DNA of 64,000 nt from Ectocarpus siliculosus (taxonomy: Eukaryota > Sar > Phaeophyceae > Ectocarpales > Ectocarpaceae), in contig FN649741.1 of NCBI GenBank assembly GCA_000310025.1, forward strand, positions 7,265,476-7,329,475. The letters run 5' to 3'. Shown piece after piece: positions 10,972 to 23,200 of this stretch (positions within the stretch are counted from its first letter, which is position 1; every line of letters starts with the position of its first letter). The notes under the pieces were generated by a model that searched no databases, was not told where the DNA came from, and was given only the letters and a program-made list of their open reading frames with translations. The position numbers and the translations under genes were made by a program.

Positions 10972-11617
10972 GAAGTTGCAAGTGTATGATTTTCCCGCGA
11001 TTTTTTCTGATTTATTATGTTCCGGAAAATTATGCGGAGAACCCGGGTAGCCGAACACAATTTTATTGGAAATGGGGGCCGAGAGGTTTCTGACCTCCAG
11101 AATTTTCCAAGAAAACATGTTCCCATGGCCTTTTTTTGTCTCGTTTTAAGGCCGCTCCGGTACCTGGCAGCTGTAGTGGCGTACGGATGGAAGCACAGTC
11201 TATGAGGGCAGCGGTCGGGCACCATGACAAACCAAGATACAACATGTCTGATGTGCGTTGTGTGCGACCGGGCATAGAGACCGCCGATAAGACCGATCAA
11301 TCCTCTTGCTGTAGCAGGTATAGCGCTTGTCTTTCGTTGCGCTTGGTGGACGTTTACTTCCGTCTTGAGTCAGCCATCTGTTTTTTTGTAGTTTCGTTCT
11401 TGTCTTGGCTTGTCCAGCTCGTCACAAAGGCCTGCGGAATGCTTGTGCGCTACTGCGCGAATAGACAGCCTTGGTGCTCTCGTCGTATGCATAGCTCACT
11501 CGCCACAGTTTTTCCTTTTGTCTCTTTTAGCAGGAAACCCATTGAAAACAGCAGCATTATACGAAAGGTTTTTGTTTTCTTCTCTGAGTGTAGCAATACA
11601 TAGTCCCCGGTCGATAC
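10972..11617. other. intergenic region between two convergent genes
   Basis: Ferredoxin (+) and Mog1 (-) converge on this 646-base stretch, so it should hold both 3' untranslated regions and polyadenylation signals. Two loosely similar A/T-rich segments with AATTTTC (near 10961 and 11099) are seen. No gene was recognised. Confidence 0.5.
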
Positions 11618-14034
11618 CTAGCCAAACAGCGACCAATCCAATATGGCAAAAGACTGCAAGAGGGTCCGAAGGGCCGCTACACCCAAGTCAACATCGTCCC
11701 CTCCTCCAGGAGATGAATGTTTCTCCCCCTTCCCCTCCCCAACTCCCGCCTCAATCTCTCCGGAACCCTCTGGCTTGTCCACACCACCAACCCCATCTAC
11801 AGTTGCCTCCGGGGAGAAATCCGCAGCGCTCTTGAACGGTTTATCTGTTCCCGCCGCTGTGCCGTCGGCAGCAGCATGTGCACCGGAGGCTGTTTCTGAT
11901 GTTTTGTTCGCGTCAATCAAGGGCGCTCCTGTTGAAATCTCCTCGTTCGCGCCAGCTGTGTGTCTCGACGGTCCCGAGCAAAAGCATTCCGCGCCTGCCA
12001 TGGTCCTCACGGCGGTGTCTTGGTCGGGACAAGGAACGTTCACCGTGATGAGGAGATCGGTTCCGACATTCGGTAGCCTGCGGACAAACCAAGAGAAGAA
12101 TCGACGTGCAGTATTGTTCAAATGTAAAGCTCAACTGTTTTAAGGAGGAAGGGCAAGGGCCAATCGAGATTCTGAAGCTCTTTTGAAATAGTTGGTGGAA
12201 TCAAGGGAGCCCCGGTCAATCCTTGGTGATGGAAAACACCAACGTGCATAAAAGCAGAACAAACCTCACGGGCTTTCGAGCGTGTTGGGTGGATATCGTA
12301 CGTGATGGAAGCTAGGAGTCCACCTGTAAGGTTCTAGGCGTACACACTTGATGTTGATATTTAGGCCAGATTAAACCATTCGCATGCAATAATGTTTCGC
12401 TGCAAAATCTACGACCTTTGCCCATCCACTTGTTAACTTCCGCTCATAGCTGCCCTCGCCGTTCTCGCATAACCCTTCGCCAAAAGATAAACCAACGCCG
12501 AAAAACTGGGGATCTATACCCTCACCACAGAATACATACCGGTTCCGAGTCCGTGCACGTTATGACCAAGGATGGCGCAACACAAACAAGCGGCACTGCT
12601 GTGCCTGGACGCTGTTCTTGCACTAAATGCCAACGTGTTGTAACTGTTATCATGTAGTAGTGGACTGAAGAAGATGAACAAAAATAACACGACACACACA
12701 CAAGCACACGACCCAAACGATAAGGCTGCTGCGCTGACCGGACGTTGACGAGGTACAGCCGAACAGCGTCGGGAGGAGCGTCTTGACGAAACTTGGCCAC
12801 CGTCTGACGGCCTGCCAGGGCTGACTTGGTGTACGATGCGAGCTTCGGCATGATGCTGTTGGCCGAAATAACGAGATCAGAGTAACAGGAAATACGTTTT
12901 AATAGTTGATTCGCCCAGTGTTCTTTCGTTCACACCGTCTTCCGCAGAAAAATCTAGGCCGAGGAAGTTGACTTCATATACAATGTGTTGGATGCCTTCG
13001 GGTGGATGTACATGGAACAGGATTGGGATTTGTGTGGGGTTGACTAAGACAAGCGCGTGAGAGGGGACAAATGAAACTGCCCAATATGATTTGGTTGATG
13101 TTGACGTGCTAGCGCTTCCTTTGACACCATGAACTCAGCGCCGAGGGTCCCCCTCCATAAACTTTGGACAGCCTACACCACCTGCGTCATTGCCACTGTG
13201 CTATATCCCTACACATGCAGAGGCGGTAAGGTTTGTCGCGAGTAGCGCAGAAGCAAGTACTTGCACAACATGCGCAAAATGTACACAACTCCCGCCGTTC
13301 ACCGCCGGCTCTAGTCTTGCCTGTCGCTCAGATCGCCGCAAAAATCGCAGGCAGAGCTCGTCGCCCCGTTAGCCGCCGCAAGATCGTCGAAAAAATGTCG
13401 CGCACTTGCACCGTCTTTCCTGGCTTGCTCGTCCATGTTGATGTCGGCCTCAAAGGATAAAACTTCAATGACAATGCTGATTCCGTCCTCCTTGCTGGCG
13501 AAGACCTCCTGGTGATCGGGTACTTGTCGAAGGTCACTGGGGTGGAGACGAGGGAGGTGGGAGAGCGGGGTCGAGGAGAAGAGAAGGGTGAAGGGTAGGA
13601 GGCAGATGTATGTTTGTTAGCTAGGAAAAGCAGTGCATACGAGCGGCATCATGTACACCGAAGGACTTGAAAAGCTAAAGCCGCGGGTTATCACGATGGC
13701 TGTAAATCCACCACTGCCCTTGATGCACGTAGGACATGTCACATCCATCACCTAGCGAACATCGTTCTCTCGAAACTACAATGTACTCCTGTCGTCTACT
13801 GCCGCCCCATTCCCATCACCCCGCACCATGCCCACAGCTTGTGAAAGGAGTGACGCTAAACATAATTGTATATGCAACGTACGTAGTAGCATTAGACCTC
13901 CACCCCCGCAGCCCTCTGTCAGTCAACGGCACGCCCACCAACCTGACGTCCACGTACGCTGCCGGCAGCAGGCACTCCATCGCGCCTCCGAACAGCTTCC
14001 GGAGGGTGGCATCATCGCCGGCGCTGCTCGCCAT
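11618..14034 (-). CDS. MOG1: Mog1-like Ran-binding nuclear transport factor
   Basis: Mog1 proteins bind the GTPase Ran and promote release of its nucleotide during nuclear import. On the minus strand the exons are 14034-13943, 13536-13321, 12855-12739 and 12077-11618, giving 294 residues in frame. Family signatures appear in order: LFGGAMECLLP (residues 14-24), then DLRQVPDHQEVF with the acidic pair used for Ran binding (32-43), SIVIEVL, HFFDDLA, ALAGRQTVAKFR, and LPNVGTDLLITVNVP near the end of the fold. The second intron starts with GC (CAG, then GCAAGA) and ends with AG; with it the frame and family alignment are both kept. About 120 residues follow the fold, rich in Gly, Glu, Asp, Ala and Ser. 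That tail is longer than in yeast or animal Mog1 and has unknown function. Confident family call. Confidence 0.88.
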
Positions 14035-15486
14035 TGTTTTTTGTGTTCAACTCCAAATAAAATGTATTGGCGCCTCACGCCTCAAGTGTCCTGTCCACGG
14101 CTGTTCGATCAGATCACCTGACGGAGTACTCCTGTAGCTGCATCAAGAGGACGCTAGTTGGTTGGGAATTGGACAGGATTGGCACACGCAGAGCGCAGAG
14201 CGACAACAACAGGTGCGGGGAAAACTCATCTGCGCTCAACACGGACACAATATCAATACCACAGCCGGCGTGCACAGCAGCTGCGGAGTCCAATTTCAAC
14301 CCGCCTCTACCTTGAGCGTGAAGCAGTGCCTATGCGTGATGAGGACCAGCGAAAGCTCGGTCACACCCTCCAGTCCCTGCTGCTGCCTGTAACCTTTTCA
14401 CCCTCCCTCTCTGGCTCGCTGGCGCCTGACGGCGGGACTGTGAGCATTGGATATGTTAGATACCACCTCCCCGGGTGTTGGCCGTTGGGGCATTTCATTC
14501 GTCAAGAGGCAAAAGGGACTTGGTACACTTCACGTACAGCAGTACACTCAGGGTTCCCGTCACCATCTTGCTTTCGACAAAGTCGTTAGCACCCCCGTCA
14601 GCGCCGGGCGAGCTCTGTTCATTGACCCTTGAGCATGTCTACGATAGGCGGGGCTTCCTCGAAGCAATCTCAGCGATCAAGCTCGACGACGAGGTCATCT
14701 CGACGTGCAACGCTTGGAATCGGCTCGTTGTCCCCTGAGCGATCCATGAGGACGGCGGTGTTGAGGGAGAGGAGTAACGATGGGGCCGTGAAGGCTAAGG
14801 AAACGACCAAGGCATCGAAAGGGTGAGCCCTGTCCGTGCGGACGACGTAATTTCGTAGCCCGGGTAGGTACGGGACCAGAGGCACCTGAAAGGCGGTGTG
14901 TTTTCCCGATTGGTCAAAACAGAAACGGCAGTGCAAGTTCATACCGCTGGTATAAGGCCGGTCTGCTCACGAAGTCTACAGCAGCACTTGCTCTCTTGAT
15001 GATCGATGGCCGAGACGCTTCCCACACATCTTCATCTAGGCATATCTGCACGCCTGTCTATATTCCCGAAGAGTTCGGTGGGTCAGCTGTGGAAATGAGC
15101 ACCACCGACTGCTGCTGTTGTTGCGCGCATAAGTGAGGTGTGCGGTGTAATATGCACAGGCAGCAGTAGTTCGCGCACACAGCAGTGTTCCCGCAAGGAC
15201 GCATCGTAAGCTTACAGCTAGCTAGGGTGGCATAAGTAACGGCAACATCTTTGCCTTCTCGCGACCACGCGTGGGTATCTGGGTAGGATGTTCTTTGTAT
15301 GCTACTACTGCTGTCGTAAAAGGTAGGAGGACACTTGCGAGGCGAAAACAGAAAACATGAAGACCACAGCAACCACAGCAACAGACGGCGGTGACGAAGC
15401 CCGCTGCTAACCGTTACCCTATCCTATCCCTCCTCTGCCACGGCACACGTTTGCCCCTCCCGTTCAGCCCCACCCGAACGCAGCAG
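14035..15486. promoter_or_regulatory. head-to-head intergenic region
   Basis: Mog1 starts leftward at 14034 and the coiled-coil gene starts rightward at 15487, so this 1.45-kb stretch must hold both promoters. Short open frames occur on both strands (for example about 14158-14589 and 14629-14826), but none shows a recognisable domain or clear codon bias. An ACAGCAGT word lies near 14537, another near 15180, and its complement near 15305. Confidence 0.4.
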
Positions 15487-17850
15487 ATGCAGTTCGCGTT
15501 CGGCTCCAAGATCATCAAACCTAGCTCTACTGGCTCCGGCAGCACGGCAGGGATGGGCAGCGGCGGCGCGGTCATGCCGACCAGGGGAAGAACAACGACG
15601 ACAGCACACAGCGGTGGCGCGGTCGCTGCGGATACCGGCAGCGCGCTGGCTCGGTCGAGGCGGTGAGCTGGATCTTGCCAGTTGCCGTCTGGGCTTCTTG
15701 GCGAACGCGGGCGGTGTTTGTCCATGTTCGGGTTGGTGCATACTACCGCTCAAGACAGTTGTTGCAACTCTGTCGCGACACATCTCCTCCTTTTGTGGCC
15801 CCGGCTGATGCTGCCAGAAAGCGTGCCGGAAGGTCTTACGGCCGACGTCCAGCAATCGACACACATACGGGCTGAGACTGACTCATGTCTTGTCGTCGGC
15901 CATTCGGTTAGAGAGATCGAAGCTAGCAATAGACACACACATGCGCTCGGGTGTAGACGAAGCTCCAATGCCTCTCCGGGGCCGCCGTTCTCGCCTTCCT
16001 ACTGCCCCCGTAGAAACGGCAGCATGCGTAAGCACCACTCACACAAAGCAATGCTTGGAGATGATTCGATCCCTGGCTTGGAATTAGTTCTACAAGGTGG
16101 TTTTAGTCCCCACGCCAGCAGCCCACACGATGAATCAGGAGACAAAGAATGTTCGGGTACAAAGAATCGATTTCATCTTTTCCGTATCTGAAGATCAAGC
16201 AGCGAGGTACCGACTCAAAGAGGACCCACCAGTACCGAAAGAGTTGATATTGTACCATGGTACTGAAACGGTACGGTATGATGGTGGTGCTGCGAAAACG
16301 TATGAACAGTCAATATGTTTGTTTACGGTAGGCATCCTTGCGGCAAAGGCTGTATAGGGCGATAAACCGTAAGTTACGCGTATCGGCTAAGCTGTGGTGG
16401 AAACTTGTGGCGGGAAATCGGCCCGTGTACCCTGGAAGAAACACTACTACAGCTGTACTCCAATACTACTCGCGGTCTCAACATTAGTCATGTTTTGTCC
16501 ACAGACACCCCAACATACGATTCACGCCCTGCCTTCAATTTTTGTCTTTTGATTTCCAGAGAAAGGGCCGCCAGACACGATACCCAAGATCAACAGCCGC
16601 AGCAGCGAGCTAGCTCGCGAGGACGAGGGGCTGCGCGTGCGGAGAAGCAGCAGTCTCTGGCCAGCACAACGCGACAAGAATCCGACCATCATCATCATCA
16701 TGCATCGGCCGCCCTCAAGGTCTGCTTGCTGCAAGTGCTTCGTTGCGAGATATTCTATTGTTGCAATCGTCGACCAATCATGGCCGCCTGGATGCCCACA
16801 TCGACTTTCTCATTCCAAGTCGTACTTGCTGAAAACGTACTTGTAGACTTAACCGTCCTTTGTGAAGGGCGTAACAGTTTCGCTACACTGTATTTCCCGC
16901 GCTTTCTGTTGTGGTCGCACAAGTGATACGATTATCGACAACCAACTGCCGTGCCCACCCCCAGGTCCAGCTGGAAGAGAAGGAGAGTGTCATCGCTGAG
17001 CTGAGGAGACAGCTCGAAGCAAAAGGTAGGTTCGTTCAGATATTAATTTATTTGCCACACGTTTACCTCTGCCGGAGCAGGGTTTTTCCCCCCCATGTTG
17101 TGCTACTCCCCGCCTGTTTGCGGCCTAACTCGCTCTCCCCCCGCCACCTCCTAAATATCTATGCCCCGCTCACTTGGCAGCCGGGGGAGGTGATTCTGGC
17201 GTCAAGGAATCGTCGGCGTTGTCTTCTGCGTCCGAAACTTCGAAGGTGCGAGCCAAACTCTTGCCCAATGCCTGGGACCTTGACCGTGATTGGTGTTTTG
17301 TTGTCGTGGTATGGCGTGTTGCACAGGGGTTCAATACGAGGTGTTGCTATGGTAATGGGGGTCAAGTTTCCTTTTTTTTTGGAAACGGAGGGAGGCCAAA
17401 GTTTTTTTTAGGTCGGTATCAAGGCGGCATAGCTACGTACGTGTTGGTTGGTTTGAGCTCTCTTTGAGCCCAGCGAGACTGTTATAGGCTCTATTCGGAG
17501 TAGCCTACATGCATATTTTGTTAGGTATACACGGTGTGTTCTTCTTCGTTCATTTGCTGATTGTTTTACCAACTATGGATATGTCGGGCAGCGGCAGCAA
17601 CAAGCATACAGTTGTCGAGACATTGACACCAGCGTTTGTTGGTCACAACTTGCGCCATTGAAAACAGCAGCAGCAGCAGCTGCAGCAGCAATCAGACGAG
17701 TTGAACGAGGGTGAGAAAGCAGCGCTCCGAGCGGTGCAGGAGGAAGCAAGAGCGGACGCGGAAGAAAAGCTCTCCCGAGTGGAGGCCGTGACCTCAGCGG
17801 GGCTTGCGAGTCTCTCCGAGATGCAGGACAGGGTCGACGAGATGATGTGA
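15487..17850 (+). CDS. small coiled-coil protein, function unknown
   Basis: I do not recognise the family. Five exons join in frame: 15487-15662, 16560-16719, 16965-17025, 17181-17245 and 17668-17850, giving 214 residues. The N-terminal 110 residues are low complexity, rich in Ser, Thr, Gly, Arg and Gln, with five consecutive His. Exon 3 (LEEKESVIAELRRQLEAK) and exon 5 (a poly-Gln start, then a Glu/Ala-rich stretch ending SEMQDRVDEMM) have heptad-like coiled-coil character. The exon 5 acceptor lies in a CAG run, so several AG choices would only change the number of Gln. The final ATG-TGA overlaps a strong donor (GAT, then GTGAGT at 17846), so the gene could continue into further exons to the right. 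Exon phases support a real gene; function is open. Confidence 0.65.
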
Positions 17851-19108
17851 GTGCTGCAGTAGTAGTGCTTGCCTGAGTCGCGCTCCGTGATTGACTCTCT
17901 GTGCTTAAATTGCCCGCGCTCCTCGGGTTACACTAGACTGGCTTGCCTCGCGGGTGTTGAAGCGGGGGAGAAGCAAGCCAGAACGGCGCTAAACACTACG
18001 GCTGTAGCCAGGTTGATTGGCAAAACACTTGATTTCTTGAATGCCGACCATGATCTGCGAAGGGGTTCCACGGGGTCAACGTGGAACATCGATGTCTTTG
18101 AACCTTCCTTTAGCTGTGCTGGTAGCTGCTGAGTTGTTTTGTTGGTGACCCGCTTGTCGGTCTGTCCACACCACCCTCTGCCTCGAAGAGGCGCAAAACT
18201 GTTTACCCTTCCCCGCGCGCGCTTAAGCCTGCCGTACTTGAACTTCCACCATATTCCGGAACTGGCTCTGTGCGACACAACAAAGGTTCCCGTTCCCATC
18301 GAGACGACGAGACTCGTTTTTTCGGTCCAAACCAAGACTGTGGCAAGAAACGAATGAGTGAGCGTTTGTCCCTGCGCTTACCCATCCCACGGTGCCGCCC
18401 CCTTCCCCCCTCCCCCCCCCTCCTCTCCGTGTGTGGTGTTTTCTCATGGTCTCAGTCGGGGACTTAAAGCCAGAAGGAGCCAGTAGCCTCGGAGAGAGTG
18501 GAAGCGTGGCGAAACGGTTGAACGGAGTTGTACCGGGTAGTTGTGGTGTTGAACACAGAGGGCGGGGAAATATGTGTGTGTGTGCGTCTTCTTGTTGGCG
18601 TCGACCGCGCTAACATGCTGACCAATTAAAATACGTTAGTCTCCATGCGGCTAGCAACGGCGAACGCTTCCAAAGGTCATGATCTGGGGTCACTTGCCGG
18701 GGGGGGTGGAGGCTGGGCTATTTTCCGGAGTCAAGACAGAAATGGTAGCTGATAAGACATGCACGTGGTATACAGTACGTTGGACAAGCCAGCCGGGGGC
18801 ACACAGGAGGAAGGAAATCCCAGGTTTTGTTGTTTTTGGAAGGAGAAGTGCGTAAACCTCTCTGGTCGTTGCCCAATAGCCGTACAATACACGCCCTCCG
18901 TTGGAGGTGGGCACCAGGGGAGGGGGCGGGGGATGGGCTTAACCTTGTGCCAGTGCCAAAGAAAACTCGGAGAATTGGTATAAAAAAGTGGGAAATTTGA
19001 GTGCGTTGTTTCATCTTGGCCTTCTTCTGTGTATCTTGCCGTGGCCTTCCTTCATCAGTCATCAGTGTTTTCATCTGCCGGCGATGTCAAATTGCTGTCA
19101 TCGCGTTT

Positions 19109-19145
<37 letters not shown>

Positions 19146-20241
19146 TGCAGAAAAGGGGCGCCCTTCTCTTGAGAGGTACAAATCGTGAGTTTTGCACATG
19201 GCGGCGTTGTCAGATCCACATCGTCCACATCGCACTGAGCAATGGGCGGCGGGCACGCACCGAGTCGCTGTGGGACCCCCAGGCCAAGCGCTGTTGCTTG
19301 TCCGAAAACTAAACCTTTGAAAAGTGCGTTGTTACGTACTTCTTATGTAGTCCTCAAACGCTTCAACGATGCTAGCAACGAAAATACCGTAACATTTACA
19401 AAGGCACTTTCTGAGGCAAAGTTCGCCGTCAAAATACAAACTTTGCAAACCCTGCGGATACAAAAGTCATATTTACACATAGGATGGGGTAAACCTTTCA
19501 CCCCTGCAACGAATCCCATTGTCCCGCTAGCCCACAAGCCCCCCCTACTTGATGGACACGCACCACAGCATCGGACAAAGTATTAATGTAGTATTACTCC
19601 GCGGTGAGTGGGGGCATCAAGCTGCCCGAACGGCCACGACCCGTCCTCCCGTTCGACCAACGAAAATGTAGCAAGACAACAAAACAGGTAAGGGCTGGGA
19701 AACTCTAACCCCACCCCAAAGGGTACGGGTGTGATGGTACGGTACAGGAACCAGATGGTACGGTACGGGAACAAGTGGTGACGCGGCCACCGACACAACG
19801 GAGAGGCTGAGATATAGACACTGACGCAAGGCACAATAAACGCTATTATGATACCGATAACAACGTTGTTGCCACCGTAGCAGAATATACGCGAAACATC
19901 GAACAAACAAGAAACACCCGAGAGGTCAAGATCGGGGGCGCGTGAATACATTCTCAATCAAGATCACCAATCGACGAGTATGGCGCCTCGTTAGCTAAAA
20001 AAATAAAAAATAAATACACGCGGCAAGCACGCAAAAAAGCGGTGCCGGCAAAGAAGAGCTACGGCCAATGAGATGGTCACACCAGCAGAGTACTATAAGA
20101 ACATCGACAACAACTCTAATCTAGATGCGCAGTGCGCAAGGGGGGGATACAAAAGAGGCAACGAACCAACCACTGATCCGATGTCGACATCACCCCGCCC
20201 CCCCCGTTAATGACACCACACAGAAACTACTCCCCAGGTCG
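17851..20241. other. intergenic, no gene recognised
   Basis: There are 2.4 kb between the coiled-coil gene (+) and the 3' end of the FYVE gene (-). It contains a (CTG)11 tract at 19111-19143, a poly-C run near 18405-18423, and a run of GGTACGGTAC-type repeats near 19736-19770. Possible extra 3' exons of the coiled-coil gene could lie here, but none could be joined convincingly. Confidence 0.4.
19111..19143 (+). repeat. (CTG)11 microsatellite
   Basis: Eleven uninterrupted CTG units follow ATTGCTGTCATCGCGTTTGG. If translated in the surrounding frame it gives poly-leucine; no gene supports that reading. Confidence 0.9.
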
Positions 20242-23200
20242 TCAGTGACAACACGAGCCACCCTTCTCAACCAACCCTTTCAGAGCAGCGAGCCAGTTAC
20301 TCTTATTCCGGCCGCCGTCAGCATAACTCCCGCTTGCCTCACGAGCAGAACCACCCGCACGACTGTGGAGAGCTTCTGAATCAGATCTCATCGCAGGAGC
20401 AGTCTCGTCCACCCTCCCCATAGGTGCATCGACGGTGGCACCCTCTACCCCGCCACTTCCCACCGCGATAGTATCCTCCCGCCTGTTAATCTCGCTGGCG
20501 GTCCCCGCAGCCGTGCCGCAAGAAAGGGCTGGGTTCTCCTCGGCCACTTGTGACTTCGTTTCTGCTTGCTCGTGCTGTGCACCACCGGCGCCATCGACAA
20601 GCGAGCCTAACGCGTCGTTGCCTTCCTGGTAGTTGCATGGTCCCTCCACCTCTGCAGCAGCAGCCTTCTCCCCCACGTCGTCGTCTTGAGTCGCCCCATC
20701 TTTACAGTCTGATGCTTGAGCAATGCTGTCGATGGCGGTGTCCAACGGCTTGCTCCCCGCCTCATGGGTGCACGACCCCTCGCCCTCAACGGCGTCCCCT
20801 GCGGTGCCCCCCTCTCCCGCCGACATCAATGCTGTCGTGCCGAATGAGTCCGTTGTGTCACCGGGCCCGGCCGTCGTATCTCCTACCCCCACCGTCGACA
20901 CCTCGTCTCCCTCTTCCACTCCATCCTCCCCAACATTTTCGTCGTCTGCCCCCCCCCTCCCTTCGTGACTTATGGGTAGTGCAACCGGCAAGCCCAATGT
21001 TTTCTGTTCTGCCACCTGGTCGTTCACGGGACTGGTTACGGCCGGCGTATTTTCTCCCACCGCAATATCTTCCCCCTCAACACTTGCAACTTCCTTGTCC
21101 ACTCCGCCCTCCTGCTCCTCCTGTTCCTCCTCCGCCTCCTCCCCATCCCCCTCCTCCTTCTCTTCCTCCCCCTCCCCCTCCTCCTGCTCCCCACCCCCCT
21201 CCTCCTTCTCCTCCTCCTCCGCCTTCTTCTCCCCCTCTTGCTCCTGCTCCTCCTCCTGTTGTTCTTGTTCCTGCTCCTGCTGTTTTCCCTGCGGCACAAC
21301 TGCTGAAACAAGCGGACCCATTGGTTCGCTGTCTTCTCCCACTGGTTCTTCCTTGACGTGGTCGTCCACGGCCATATCTGTACCCAGAACCAACAGCGTC
21401 TCCGTCTCCCTCTCCTCCTTCTCCCCCTCCTTCTCCCCCTCCCCCTCCCCGCCCTCCTCCTGTTGTTGTTCCTGCTGCTGCTCCTGTTTTCCCTGCGGCA
21501 TCGCTGCCGTAGCAAGCGGACCCATTGGTCCGCTGTCTTCCTCTACTAGTTCTTCCTTAACGCGGCCGTCCACGGCCACTCCTGCACCCAGAACCAACGT
21601 TTCACGGTCGCACTCGCCTTCCTCTCTCTCGACGCCAACACCCTCTGCATAATCGCCCTCCGCCACCTCCCCCTCCCCTTCTTCGTACTTTGGCACAACG
21701 AGCGGTACGTCCGCTGTTCCGGGGTCTTTCACTTCTTCCCCACATCGCTTCTCCGCGCTCAACCTCGCAGCCGCGCCCGAGACGTCCTGTCCCCCTTCGG
21801 GTCTGTCGTTGACCCTTCCCACGGTAAAACGGAGGCCCTCTTCCATCGTTTCGACCGCACCATTCGTCTCTTGCTGCTGGCCGCTCACATCCTCCTCCAA
21901 CACCTCCTTCTCCCCTTGCCCCCGCCCCTCTCCCTCCTCCTCCTCCACCTCCCCTTCCTCTTCCTCCTTCTCCTCGTCTTCCTCCTTCTCCTCGTCTTCC
22001 TCCCTCTTCGCATTAACCTGACTACCCTCCTCGAGGGGGCCCCGGTGTCGGAGCGGTGTAGACACTACCCCACCCCCCTCTTCCCGGGTATCGGGATCAG
22101 GAACTCGCGCAATCTCCGTCCCCCCCTCAAATTCGACCGAGGGAGGCGGCGTCTCCCGTGTGGCCTCATTAGGCTCGAGAGGTAGGTGGGTCTGCCCGCA
22201 CCGCGGCTCCGTCGTCACTGAAACGGCCGCGGGAGGGGGATGCAGCAGAGCAGCAGGAACAGGAGCCGGCCGGACCTCAGGCTCGTCCTCAACCTCTGGC
22301 ACCGCGCTGCCCTCTTCGTTTCCCGTTACGATAGATTCGCGGTCTTCCTCCTCCTCAGGCTTGGCTTCCTCGTCAGAGGCCGGCGACACGGTCCTCTCAT
22401 CCCTCGGCTTGGACCCTCCATCCACTACCACCCCCGCCTGACGGGCACCGGTACCGGCAGTAGTAACAGTAGTAGACGTGTTTAACCCTGGTGTGGCTGT
22501 TGGTGTGGGCAGTCCATCCAAGCCCGCGGCTGCAGAATCGAGGGGGAGAGTTGCCGCCGCCGGGCTCCCGGCCACGGGACGCGGATAATCATCCCTCAAC
22601 GAGGCTGTTGGGGAGAGGTGGGTGCCGAACTCGACACGGGTGGTACTCCCACAGCCATCAACGTTGCTGTTGGTGCCGTCCAGGCTATCCAAGTGCTCCA
22701 CGTGTTGATCACCCGCAACGCCAACAACGCCGTTCGAGCGCCATACCTCTCCCCCTTGGCTCGTATCTCTCAGACTGCTCGAACCCCTGGGCTCGCTCTC
22801 ACCCACAGAATCCACGTCCAGTCCCCCTTCACCGCCCAACCTTCTCGGGTTCTCCGGCTTACCCTTGCCCACACGATCCCCAGAGACAGAGCCGCCCAGC
22901 CTCACATTCCCCGCGACATCGAGATAACTCGACCCCTCCTCGGTCCCTGCCCTGCCCACCTCTTCGGCTCGGCCAACACCAACCACCGACGCCTCGCGCG
23001 CCGCTGCCGCCGCCGTGACAACGACACCCGTGTCCGCAGGAACCCCAACCATCACCGGGGCGCCCGCACCACGCCGCGCGGCCCGTGTAGCGCTATTAAT
23101 AGTCGTTTCCTCCCCGAGTGCGTGGGCGGAAATACGTCCCCGTGCCGGAGAAACGACTGGGAAGACGCGGGGAATGGCCGAGTCTCCGGCGCAGGGCTTA

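Noticed and set aside
11643-12143. Plus-strand frame opposite the Mog1 last exon
   Set aside because: The minus strand encodes the conserved Mog1 end LPNVGTDLLITVNVP joined by phase to upstream exons; the plus frame is its shadow.
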